Shown: positions 1 to 6,141, counted from the first letter of the stretch. The stretch: DNA of 6,420 nt from an uncultured Sphingobium sp. (GCA_913773715.1 CAJYHD010000653.1:1-6420); one strand, 5' to 3'. Notes: generated by a model from the letters alone, not told the origin. A program made the numbers and translations.

Positions 1-1
1 A

Positions 2-1039
2 GTGACTGCGCTCACCCTCGTGGTTCGGCTGGCCGCCGGGCCAGGCGTGAGTCAGGCGGTCGCTGCTGGTGTCTCGGTGACGCTGATGCTGCTTTTCGTG
101 TTCCTGGCAGGTCTGCGCTCGGCGGCGTTCGCGGCCGGGGTAAAGGACGTGCTGATGCTTGTCGTCGTCGTGGTGCTGGCATCGACGGTCGCCAACGTGG
201 TGGGTGAAGGCTCAGTGCTCGACGTGTTCCGCGCGGTGGGCGAGCGCTTCCCGCAGGCCACGCAATTTCCCGGGTTGAAGCCCGAGCTGGGCCTCGACAC
301 AACATGGCTGGTTACGTCCGCCATCAACGTGGCGCTGGGGACCTACATTTTCCCGCACATGTTCCAGCTGTGCTACTCGGCCGACAGCGGCACCACGATT
401 CGGCGCAATGCGGTGTTTCAGCCGATCTATTCGCTATCATACTTCTTCATCATCCTGCTGGGGTTCGCGGCGCTATTGGCAGGAACGCAGGCGCCGAATG
501 GCGATCCCAACGCGCTGCTGCTGGCCTTCGTGGCAGAGCGCTACCCGGCGTGGATGCTGGGCGTTCTTGCCGGAATTGCCTCACTGCTGGCGCTGGTGCC
601 CGGCTCCGTACTGTTGCTGACGTGCGGAGCGATCTTTGGGCGCAACATCGTGCGTCCGCTAATTCCCCGTATCGACGAGCGAACGGAGCTGCTCGCCTCG
701 CGCCTTGCCATGGTGATGTTCGCAGGGATCGCGCTCTACCTCACTCTGGGCGCCAGCGGCTCGCTCGTGGAGATCGGCCTGTCCGCCTATGCTGCGATCG
801 GCATGCTCGCGCCCGGCGTGTACTGCGCCTTCCTGCTGCGCCGGACGAGCGCCATCGCGGTGCTGGGCGGGTTGCTGGCGGGCTACGCCGTCTTGTGGAT
901 ACCTGCGTTTGCCACCGCGGCCGGGACCTGGTTCCCGCATTGGGAGATCGGGCTGGTCGCGATGATCTTGAATGCCTTGGTCACGGTAGGACTGTCGCTG
1001 GTGGTACCGCGGGGCGCTTTCGAAACCCAGCCAGGCTGA
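2..1039 (+). CDS. Sodium:solute symporter (SSS) family permease, C-terminal part
   Basis: Integral inner-membrane transporter, probably a Na+-coupled uptake system for a small organic solute. The frame is open to the left edge, so the true start lies outside and the GTG at base 2 is not a supported start. About 345 residues remain, the larger part of a family usually near 450-550 residues. About nine hydrophobic segments are visible (residues near 18-38, 47-67, 102-120, 142-161, 184-212, 233-250, 255-279, 283-305, 314-335). The GLRS...VKDVLMLVVV stretch and the later FPHMFQLCYSAD-x-RRNAVFQ segment resemble the SSS pattern of a Gly-Leu-Arg/Asp-containing helix and a P-h-h-Q-R-x-x-A-A-K-like loop. 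It lies on the same strand as, and 204 bases before, the oxidation genes, which suggests that it imports their substrate. The specificity (proline-like, pantothenate-like or other) cannot be read from this part. Family call fairly sure; substrate unknown. Confidence 0.85.
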   Translation: MTALTLVVRLAAGPGVSQAVAAGVSVTLMLLFVFLAGLRSAAFAAGVKDVLMLVVVVVLASTVANVVGEGSVLDVFRAVGERFPQATQFPGLKPELGLDTTWLVTSAINVALGTYIFPHMFQLCYSADSGTTIRRNAVFQPIYSLSYFFIILLGFAALLAGTQAPNGDPNALLLAFVAERYPAWMLGVLAGIASLLALVPGSVLLLTCGAIFGRNIVRPLIPRIDERTELLASRLAMVMFAGIALYLTLGASGSLVEIGLSAYAAIGMLAPGVYCAFLLRRTSAIAVLGGLLAGYAVLWIPAFATAAGTWFPHWEIGLVAMILNALVTVGLSLVVPRGAFETQPG

Positions 1040-1099
1040 TCCCTCCGCCGGTCAGATCGACCGAAACTGCGCGCGAGAACGCTCGGTCCACTGGCTACC

Positions 1100-1120
1100 A
1101 CGTTGCATCGGATGCAACGT
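1100..1120. promoter_or_regulatory. Perfect 9-bp inverted repeat: candidate operator or terminator
   Basis: The arms ACGTTGCAT (1100-1108) and ATGCAACGT (1112-1120) are exact reverse complements around the trinucleotide CGG. It lies 61 bases after the permease stop and 124 bases before the DapA-family start. Two readings are possible. As DNA it is a dyad of operator size; its inner part fits the loose T-N11-A pattern of LysR-type sites, and such symmetric sites are also used by GntR- and LacI-type repressors. As RNA it is a 9-bp stem followed by TTTT (1120-1123), a weak intrinsic terminator for the permease gene; the stem has only four G/C pairs and the loop is three bases. I favour the operator reading, because a similar dyad precedes the VOC gene. 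Confidence 0.5.
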
Positions 1121-1232
1121 TTTAGACCGGTACACGGCATTGTTGGAAACTTACCCCGCTGGCATCGCTGAGACACGAGACGGCAAGCCGGTGAAGACCC
1201 GCTGCTATCGCAGAATTTCGCGGGCCAGGAAC

Positions 1233-1237
1233 AAGGA
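1233..1237 (+). promoter_or_regulatory. Ribosome binding site for the DapA-family gene
   Basis: AAGGA lies six bases before the ATG at 1244. This is the clearest Shine-Dalgarno match in the gap and it fixes the start of the first gene of the enzyme operon. Confidence 0.75.
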
Positions 1238-1243
1238 CTTAAG

Positions 1244-2170
1244 ATGACGGGCAGCAAGCGCTCACGGGTAAACTGGCGGGGCTATATTCCTGCCATCACC
1301 ACGCCTTTCCTCGACGAAAACACGCTGGATGAGAAGGGCCTGGGCCTGTTGCTCGAATGGCTGGTGGACCAGGGGATGCATGGCTTGGTAGTGGCCGGCA
1401 CCACGGGGGAGTGGACCAGCATGCGCCCCGATGAACGCAAGCGCCTGTTCGAACTGGCTGGCGCGCAGATGAGCAAAAAGCTGCCGCTTATCGCGGGTTG
1501 CTCAAGCTTCACCGCGCGCGAGACGATCGCCTATGCGCAAGTCGCCGCACAGGCAGGCTTCGAAGGCGTGTTGATCACGCCCCCGCCCTACGTGCGGCCG
1601 CTGCCTACCGAGATCGTCGCGTTCTATGAGGAAGTGGGCGCGGCCATCGACCTGCCGATCTGCGTGTACAATTGGCCCCCGGGTACCGGCATCGACATGC
1701 CGCTCGAACTGTTGCAACGCCTCGCCGATGTGGATGCGATCGTTGCGATCAAGCAATCGACGCCGCGGTTCACGCACTTCATGGACACCGTCTTCGCGCT
1801 GGGTGAGCAAGTGCGCGTGTTTGGTTATCCCATGGACGAACTGGGCCTGACGATGCTGCGCGTCCATGGCGGCGACGGCACCATGGGGGCCGGTGGCGTG
1901 CTGGGCCGTAACCAGACCGGCTTCTACGACAAGCTGTGGGCTGGCGACATCGACGGCGCGCGTGAGTGCGGCCGGAAGGATCGCGTGCTGATGGCCGAAT
2001 GGTACACCCCGGACCTGGTCGGCAAGTTCGGCTCCGGCCCTGCGATCCTGAAGGCGGCTTTCGAGGCGATGGGACTTCCAGGCGGACCGGTACGCAAACC
2101 CTTGATCGACGTCACCGGCAGCGATCGCGAAAGCATTGCCGAGACGCTGCGAAAGCTCGATATGCTCTGA
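1244..2170 (+). CDS. DapA/N-acetylneuraminate lyase family Schiff-base enzyme, likely catabolic
   Basis: A 308-residue class I aldolase-fold enzyme (TIM barrel, cytoplasmic), the usual length for the family. Visible hallmarks are the GTTGE motif (residues 52-56) that binds the 2-oxo acid carboxylate, Tyr116 in PPPYVRP (matching the Tyr107 relay residue of E. coli DapA), Tyr142 in YNW, and Lys170 in AIK, the Schiff-base lysine. The arginine that follows YNVPS in lysine-biosynthetic DapA (Arg138 in E. coli) is glycine here (Gly147 in YNWPPGTG). This argues against 4-hydroxy-tetrahydrodipicolinate synthase and for a catabolic lyase, dehydratase or deaminase of the same family. The next gene begins two bases after its stop, and the three dehydrogenase subunits follow. 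By context it may act like 1-pyrroline-4-hydroxy-2-carboxylate deaminase (LhpC type), which turns the cyclic imine from D-hydroxyproline into alpha-ketoglutarate semialdehyde. Other sugar-acid or 2-oxo-acid lyases remain possible. Family call firm; substrate inferred. Confidence 0.9.
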   Translation: MTGSKRSRVNWRGYIPAITTPFLDENTLDEKGLGLLLEWLVDQGMHGLVVAGTTGEWTSMRPDERKRLFELAGAQMSKKLPLIAGCSSFTARETIAYAQVAAQAGFEGVLITPPPYVRPLPTEIVAFYEEVGAAIDLPICVYNWPPGTGIDMPLELLQRLADVDAIVAIKQSTPRFTHFMDTVFALGEQVRVFGYPMDELGLTMLRVHGGDGTMGAGGVLGRNQTGFYDKLWAGDIDGARECGRKDRVLMAEWYTPDLVGKFGSGPAILKAAFEAMGLPGGPVRKPLIDVTGSDRESIAETLRKLDML

Positions 2171-2172
2171 CG

Positions 2173-3384
2173 ATGGGTGAACCGGGTTCCCACTGCGAGA
2201 TCCTGATCGTCGGTGGCGGTCTGCTCGGCTGCGCCACCGCGTGGCACTTGGCGAAGCTTGGTCTCAAGGTGCTGTTGATTGAGCGGGGGCATCTCAACGC
2301 TGGCGCATCGGGACAGAACGCGGGTTCGCTGCACTTTCAGATCGAGCGTCGCTTTCTGGAGCAAGGCGAAAAGTCCGCCGCGGAGGGCGCGCGGATCGTC
2401 ACGCTCAATCGGCTGGCGATCGCGGAATGGCGCGAGATCGAGGACCTGCTCGGCCGCCCGCTCGACATTGCGATGCATGGCGGTCTCATGGTGGCCGAGA
2501 CCGAGGCCGAGATGGACCTGCTCGCCTTCAAGGTCGCGCGGGAGAACGAGCTTGGTCTTGCAACGCAAGTTCTGACCGGCTCCGAAGTGCGTGATCGGGC
2601 GCCGAGCCTCTCGCCAGCGCTTGCGGGTGCAGCCTGGCTGGCCGAGGAGGGGCATGCTAATCCCAGGATCCTGGTCGATGCCTTCGCCCAGGAGGCGCGG
2701 GGGATGGGCGCCGTGATACGCACAGGCACCGCGCTCACCGCCCTGTCGATGGCCCGGGACGGCAGCTATCGCGCGATGCTGTCCGGGCCTGACGGAGAAG
2801 TGCGGGTAGATACGCCGCGTGTGCTGCTCGCGGCAGGGCACTGGGTGCCGCGCCTGGCTGGGCTGCTGGGCCTTAACGTGCCGCTTTACCCGGCACCGCT
2901 GATGATGAGTGTGACTGACCGCGCGCAACCGATGCTGCCTTATCTGATCCAGCATGTCGGCCGGCGGTTGTCGATGAAGCAGACGGAGGACGGCAACCTG
3001 CTGATTGGCGGAGGTTGGCCATCCCGGCTGGCGAGGCGGGCGGACGGTACGCCTGATCTTGACAGTCCTTCGTCCGTCGAGCCGGCCAACTTGCGCGCCA
3101 ACCTAGAAGTGGCGGCGCGGGTCATGCCCGCCCTGGCGCAACGGGCATTGCTGCGCACGTGGACGGGCATGACCTGTATCTCGGCAGACCAACTGCCCAT
3201 CGTCGGCGAGGTCGCCGCGGCACCGGGGCTGTTCGTGGCGGCGGGCGGCTCGCTGTTCACGCTTGGTCCCGTGCTCGCAAGACTGCTCTCGAGCCAGATC
3301 GCGCAAGGCACGGTTCCTGAGGAATTGAAGATGTTCACGCCGCACCGCTTCGCGCATCTCGACGCCTTCGCGGTGCTGCCATGA
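2173..3384 (+). CDS. DAO-family FAD-dependent oxidoreductase, catalytic subunit of a heteromeric amine/D-imino-acid dehydrogenase
   Basis: A 403-residue flavoprotein of the D-amino-acid oxidase/glycine oxidase family (HcnC, LhpB and OoxB relatives). An N-terminal Rossmann fold is clear: beta strand ILIV, then GGGLLG (Gly14, Gly16, Gly19 as GxGxxG), ending in Glu37 of LLIERG, which would bind the FAD ribose. ASGQNAG (residues 45-51) is the typical flavin-contact loop after it. Near the C terminus, WTGMTCISADQLPIVGE and FVAAGGSLFTLG give the usual FAD-closing segment. I start it at the ATG at 2173, two bases after the upstream stop and just before the fold; the frame is open further upstream, but only inside the preceding gene. 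There is no strong Shine-Dalgarno, so translation is probably coupled. It likely oxidises a C-N bond to an imine and passes electrons to the iron-sulfur partner subunits. D-hydroxyproline is the favoured substrate by context; opines, glycine or other secondary amines are alternatives. Confidence 0.9.
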   Translation: MGEPGSHCEILIVGGGLLGCATAWHLAKLGLKVLLIERGHLNAGASGQNAGSLHFQIERRFLEQGEKSAAEGARIVTLNRLAIAEWREIEDLLGRPLDIAMHGGLMVAETEAEMDLLAFKVARENELGLATQVLTGSEVRDRAPSLSPALAGAAWLAEEGHANPRILVDAFAQEARGMGAVIRTGTALTALSMARDGSYRAMLSGPDGEVRVDTPRVLLAAGHWVPRLAGLLGLNVPLYPAPLMMSVTDRAQPMLPYLIQHVGRRLSMKQTEDGNLLIGGGWPSRLARRADGTPDLDSPSSVEPANLRANLEVAARVMPALAQRALLRTWTGMTCISADQLPIVGEVAAAPGLFVAAGGSLFTLGPVLARLLSSQIAQGTVPEELKMFTPHRFAHLDAFAVLP

Positions 3385-3680
3385 CGCGGATTGAGAAGGG
3401 CGTGATCCGGCCGACCCAGGTGCCGGTGGAACTGGATGGCGCGAGCGTTATGGTTCATCCCGGCGAGATGGTCGCGGTGGCCGTGCTGAGCGCCATGATG
3501 CGCTTTCGCGACGATCGTTCCGGGCGACCACGCGGCATGTTCTGCAACATGGGGACATGCAGCGAGTGCACTGTGTGGATCGCGCAAGCCGGCCGTGATT
3601 GGCGGCGTTTGCGCAGCTGCCTCGTCCCGATCGAGGAAGGTATGCGCATTCGCACGAACGCTCCCGGGGCACAGGCATGA
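3381..3680 (+). CDS. Small [2Fe-2S]-binding subunit (HcnA/LhpF-like)
   Basis: A 99-residue protein with a plant-ferredoxin-like cysteine pattern: Cys55, Cys60, Cys63 and Cys80, that is CX4CX2C followed by one distal Cys, in FCNMGTCSEC...RSCLVP. This holds one [2Fe-2S] cluster. The length and the short N-terminal beta region (VPVELDGASVMVHPGE) match the small electron-transfer subunit of HcnABC-type and D-hydroxyproline dehydrogenases, where it relays electrons between the two flavoproteins. The start ATG overlaps the previous stop as ATGA (3381-3384), and its own stop overlaps the next start in the same way, so the three subunits are probably made by coupled translation in matched amounts. 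No export signal is seen. Very unlikely to be a free-standing ferredoxin, given this position. Confidence 0.92.
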   Translation: MTRIEKGVIRPTQVPVELDGASVMVHPGEMVAVAVLSAMMRFRDDRSGRPRGMFCNMGTCSECTVWIAQAGRDWRRLRSCLVPIEEGMRIRTNAPGAQA

Positions 3681-5083
3681 GCGATATTGATGTCGCCATC
3701 GTCGGCGGCGGGCCGGCGGGCCTCGCCGCTGCCGAGCGTACGCTGGCCGCCGGCCTGTCCACCTGCGTGATCGACGAGCAACAGCGGCCGGGCGGGCAGA
3801 TCCTGCGCCAACCGCCGAGCGGGTTCTCGGTGCCGGGTTGGCTCGCCGGCAGACCATATCGCCACGGCAAGGCACTGCTCGCGCGGGTCAGCGGTGACGA
3901 ACGACTGCAGTGGCTGGGGGGACGCTCGGTGCTGGGAATTGCGCCCGATCCGGAGGCGGAGCAAGGTTTCCTGCTGACGCTCTCGGGCCAGGACGCCGGC
4001 GAGCAGGTCCAGGCGCGACGCGTCCTGATCGCAGCGGGTTGCTATGACATGCCGGTTGCCCTTCCGGGATGGACCTTGCCCGGCGTCATGAGCGCGGGCG
4101 CTGTGCAGACGCTTATCAAGGCGCAGCAAGTTTTACCGGGCGAGCGGATCGTTCTGTTCGGCACGCACCCCTTGATGATTGTGCTCGCACAGCAGATCGT
4201 CGAGGCTGGTGGCAAGGTGGCGGCGGTCTGTTTCGCACAGCCTTTCACCAAGATGGCTCGGACGGCTTCTGGGCATATGCTGCAGGCGATACGGACGCCG
4301 GGTCCGTTGCTGGCTGCTGCTGCGGGAATGGCTTCGCTGCGCCGGGCGGGTGTTGTGGTCCGTTACGGCACGTGGGCGCTCAGGTGCGAGGGTACCGACG
4401 CGGTTCAGCGGCTCGTCGTGCGGGATGCGCAGGGCGAGCACGGCATCGCGTGCGACCTTGCGGCCATGTGCTATGGTTTTCTGGCGCAGTCGGATCTGGT
4501 GCGGCAGGCCGGGGCGCAGGTTCGGTGGTCAGGCCCGGCTGGAGGCTGGGAGGCTGTGCATGACGAGGGCATGCGCTCGACGGTGCCAGGCCTCTATGTC
4601 GCGGGTGAAACGACCGGGGTCGCAGGCAGCGATGCCGCCATGGCCGAAGGTGCGATCGCTGGCCTTGCCATCGCCCAGGACGCATTTGCCTTGGAAGGCA
4701 CCAGGGCCGCCACCGCCATGCGCGCTCCACGTGCCGCCCGCAAAGCCATGCAGGGCTTCATCGATCTGCTGCGCAATATCGCCGATCCCAGGCCGTGGTT
4801 ACCGCAGACGTCACCTGATACCGTGTTGTGTCGATGCGAGGACATTACGGCGGGACTGATCGACCAGGCGATCGCCGACGCGACTGAGATAGGCCATTGC
4901 TTCGGGGCCAGCGCGATCAAGCTGCGTTGTCGTGCGGGAATGGGGCTGTGTCAGGGCCGCACTTGCGAGCATGCCATCATTCGCCGGATAGCGATCGCTC
5001 GCGGCTGTGAAGAGGGCGACATCACCGGTTTCCGCCCGCGCTTCCCAGTGCGCGCGGTATCTGTGGGGGAACTGCTGGAATAG
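3677..5083 (+). CDS. FAD/NAD(P)-type oxidoreductase with C-terminal BFD-like [2Fe-2S] domain (HcnB/LhpE/OoxA-like)
   Basis: A 468-residue two-domain subunit. It opens with a Rossmann fold, VAIVGGGPAGLAAAE (GxGxxG at Gly10, Gly12, Gly15; acidic end Asp33-Glu34), and has the pyridine-nucleotide-disulfide oxidoreductase markers RVLIAAGCYDMP and GLYVAGETTG (about residues 305-315). The C-terminal domain has the BFD-like cluster pattern: Cys385 and Cys387 as CRC, then Cys425 and Cys430 in MGLCQGRTC, with an extra Cys418. This is the layout of the large electron-transfer subunit of hydrogen cyanide synthase, octopine/nopaline oxidases and heteromeric D-hydroxyproline dehydrogenase. I start it at the ATG at 3677, which overlaps the [2Fe-2S] gene stop by four bases and directly precedes the FAD fold. 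The second nucleotide-binding loop reads FGTHPL (residues 161-166), where a GxGP-like turn is usual, so NAD(P) binding there is doubtful. It probably passes electrons onward toward the respiratory chain (inference). Confidence 0.9.
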   Translation: MSDIDVAIVGGGPAGLAAAERTLAAGLSTCVIDEQQRPGGQILRQPPSGFSVPGWLAGRPYRHGKALLARVSGDERLQWLGGRSVLGIAPDPEAEQGFLLTLSGQDAGEQVQARRVLIAAGCYDMPVALPGWTLPGVMSAGAVQTLIKAQQVLPGERIVLFGTHPLMIVLAQQIVEAGGKVAAVCFAQPFTKMARTASGHMLQAIRTPGPLLAAAAGMASLRRAGVVVRYGTWALRCEGTDAVQRLVVRDAQGEHGIACDLAAMCYGFLAQSDLVRQAGAQVRWSGPAGGWEAVHDEGMRSTVPGLYVAGETTGVAGSDAAMAEGAIAGLAIAQDAFALEGTRAATAMRAPRAARKAMQGFIDLLRNIADPRPWLPQTSPDTVLCRCEDITAGLIDQAIADATEIGHCFGASAIKLRCRAGMGLCQGRTCEHAIIRRIAIARGCEEGDITGFRPRFPVRAVSVGELLE

Positions 5084-5129
5084 CGCGCCTGGCCTGCCTC
5101 ACAGATGGCCGATGCCTTGCCAATCCTTC

Positions 5130-5146
5130 GTTGCGGCGGGCGCAAC
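5130..5146. promoter_or_regulatory. GTTGC-N7-GCAAC dyad, candidate operator
   Basis: Perfect 6-bp arms around GCGGG. It matches 13 of 17 positions, including both outer pentamers and the central CGG, of the dyad at 1102-1118 upstream of the DapA-family gene. It lies 78 bases before the VOC start. It could be a second binding site for the same regulator, or simply a GC-rich hairpin. Confidence 0.4.
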
Positions 5147-5210
5147 ATCTTCCTTCGGCCGACGCCATTGCCGAAGCATAGCGGTTGCGTAGGCTGTGAC
5201 CTTTCCAGCC

Positions 5211-5214
5211 GGAG
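5211..5214 (+). promoter_or_regulatory. Ribosome binding site for the VOC gene
   Basis: GGAG ends ten bases before the ATG at 5225. It supports that start over the in-frame ATG at 5105, which has no comparable site and would add about 40 residues unlike the family. Confidence 0.6.
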
Positions 5215-5224
5215 ATCCCCGCAG

Positions 5225-5713
5225 ATGATCGACGCCCAAGACCGACCCGTCTTTATCGAGGCCGACCACGTGTCCTGGACGGTGCTCGATGCCGGTGCCG
5301 TCGCGCAGTGGTACACGGATGTGTTCGGCGCGACAGAACTGTTCCGCATGGGCCCGCTAGACGCAGCCCAGATCCCGGTGGGCGACGATGGCCGTGATTG
5401 GATGGAAAGCCATATCAACGTGCCGGGCGCGTGCCTCACCCTCATCATGCTCAAGCTGACGGCCAATCTGAACTTTCAGCTCGTCCAGTACGACAAGCCC
5501 GCGATCCGTGGCACGACCCTTCCGCGCAATTGCGATGCCGGCGGCCATCATCTTGGCATCAAGGTCGACGATGTTGAAAAGGCGAAGCGCTATCTCGTCG
5601 CGCACGGTTGCACCGCGATGGACACCATCGACATCACGGATGGACCGCTGGCCGGCAAAAAGAACCTCTATATTCTCGATCCCTGGGGCCACCAGCTCGA
5701 AATCGTCGACTGA
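5225..5713 (+). CDS. VOC-superfamily (glyoxalase/dioxygenase fold) protein, function unknown
   Basis: A 162-residue cytoplasmic protein with the two beta-alpha-beta-beta-beta modules of the vicinal oxygen chelate superfamily. The first module opens with ADHVSWTVLDAGAVAQWYTDVFGATE (residues 13-38), here split as ADHVSWTV and AQWYTDVFGATE; the second opens with GGHHLGIKVDDVEKAKRYL and closes with YILDPWGHQLEIVD. Candidate metal ligands by position are His15, Gln85 or Gln88, His109 (or His108) and Glu159, close to the His/Gln-Glu-His-Glu pattern of glyoxalase I. The metal site therefore looks intact, but the reaction cannot be told: lyase, isomerase/epimerase, extradiol dioxygenase and resistance proteins share this fold. 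It sits 141 bases after the dehydrogenase and 23 bases before the RidA-like gene, so it probably handles a pathway intermediate or a reactive by-product (inference). Confidence 0.85.
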   Translation: MIDAQDRPVFIEADHVSWTVLDAGAVAQWYTDVFGATELFRMGPLDAAQIPVGDDGRDWMESHINVPGACLTLIMLKLTANLNFQLVQYDKPAIRGTTLPRNCDAGGHHLGIKVDDVEKAKRYLVAHGCTAMDTIDITDGPLAGKKNLYILDPWGHQLEIVD

Positions 5714-5726
5714 CATTTACATCATC

Positions 5727-5730
5727 GGAG
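5727..5730 (+). promoter_or_regulatory. Ribosome binding site fixing the GTG start of the RidA-like gene
   Basis: GGAG lies six bases before the GTG at 5737. No in-frame ATG exists nearby at the right place; the upstream ATG at 5608 lies deep inside the VOC gene. Confidence 0.65.
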
Positions 5731-5736
5731 CCTGCC

Positions 5737-6141
5737 GTGACTAGCACCCGCATCAATCCAGAGAAACTCTATCCCAGCGTCCAGTACGGCTTTTCGCATG
5801 CCACGCTGGATGAGACGACTGGCACCTTGCACCTCTCGGGGCAGGTCGCCTGGGACAAGGATTACAACGTCGTCGGCGGCGGCGATATTGGTCTGCAGAC
5901 GCGACAGGCTCTAGCGAACATCAAGGCCGTGCTGGCGTCACAAGGTGTCGGTCCGGAGGCGGTGCTGCGCCTGCGCACTTTTATCGTAAACTATGACGCG
6001 TCGATGCTCGCTGTGATCGGACCCGAGCTCGGCGCGTTTTACGGCGATGCAACGCCAGCTTCGAACACCATCGTCGGAGTTCAGGCGCTCGCCATGCCGG
6101 ATTTCTTGATCGAGATCGAGGCAGTTGCCACGCTGAAGTAA
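5737..6141 (+). CDS. RidA/YjgF/UK114 superfamily protein, non-canonical (active-site Arg absent)
   Basis: A 134-residue protein of the length and pattern of the RidA superfamily, whose members form trimers with active sites between subunits. Family features are GTLHLSGQVAWD (residues 29-40), the helix QTRQALANIKAVLASQG, VLRLRTFIVNYD, and the C-terminal IEIEAVA (125-131). RidA deaminates reactive 2-imino/enamine acids using an Arg in the P-A-R-[ST] segment (Arg105 in E. coli); here that position is Asn110 in ATPASNTIVGV. So it is closer to the divergent Rid groups without the Arg, which are not expected to be general imine deaminases. The GTG start is chosen from the GGAG site and from family length. 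It follows the VOC gene by 23 bases and probably shares its transcript. In a pathway that makes imines, a Rid-like role is attractive, but its exact reaction is unknown. Confidence 0.88.
   Translation: MTSTRINPEKLYPSVQYGFSHATLDETTGTLHLSGQVAWDKDYNVVGGGDIGLQTRQALANIKAVLASQGVGPEAVLRLRTFIVNYDASMLAVIGPELGAFYGDATPASNTIVGVQALAMPDFLIEIEAVATLK

Larger units (their letters stand above)
5084..5224. other. Intergenic gap with two hairpins between dehydrogenase and VOC genes
   Basis: This 141-base gap holds a dyad at 5130-5146 (arms GTTGCG and CGCAAC, 5-base centre) and a 7-bp stem at 5153-5159/5170-5176 (arms CTTCGGC and GCCGAAG, 10-base loop). Neither is followed by a T run, so neither is a standard intrinsic terminator. 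The gap may separate two transcription units or hold an RNA-processing or attenuation element inside one operon. I see no convincing promoter boxes. An in-frame ATG at 5105 extends the VOC frame, but the added residues look non-coding. Confidence 0.45.

Noticed and set aside
1175..1240. Cobalamin-riboswitch-like words (AAGCCGGTGAAGACCC ... GCCAGGAAC) before the DapA-family gene
   Set aside because: Only short matches to the 5' and 3' conserved boxes are present; the CCCGCAACTGT-type core is absent and the spacing between the boxes is far too short for the fold.
1711..1750. Small palindromes GTTGCAAC (1711-1718) and GATCG-TTG-CGATC (1738-1750)
   Set aside because: Both lie inside the DapA-family coding sequence, encode ordinary residues, and are short enough to be expected by chance.
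2940..4129. Long minus-strand open frames opposite the dehydrogenase genes (for example 2940-3875 and 3455-4129)
   Set aside because: These are antisense shadows of GC-rich genes; their peptides are Arg/Ala/Pro/Ser-rich without domains, while the plus strand has clear flavin and iron-sulfur motifs.
5105..5224. N-terminal extension of the VOC protein from the ATG at 5105
   Set aside because: It covers both hairpins, gives an atypical Arg/Cys-rich leader, and lacks a ribosome binding site, whereas the ATG at 5225 has GGAG ten bases upstream and fits the family start.
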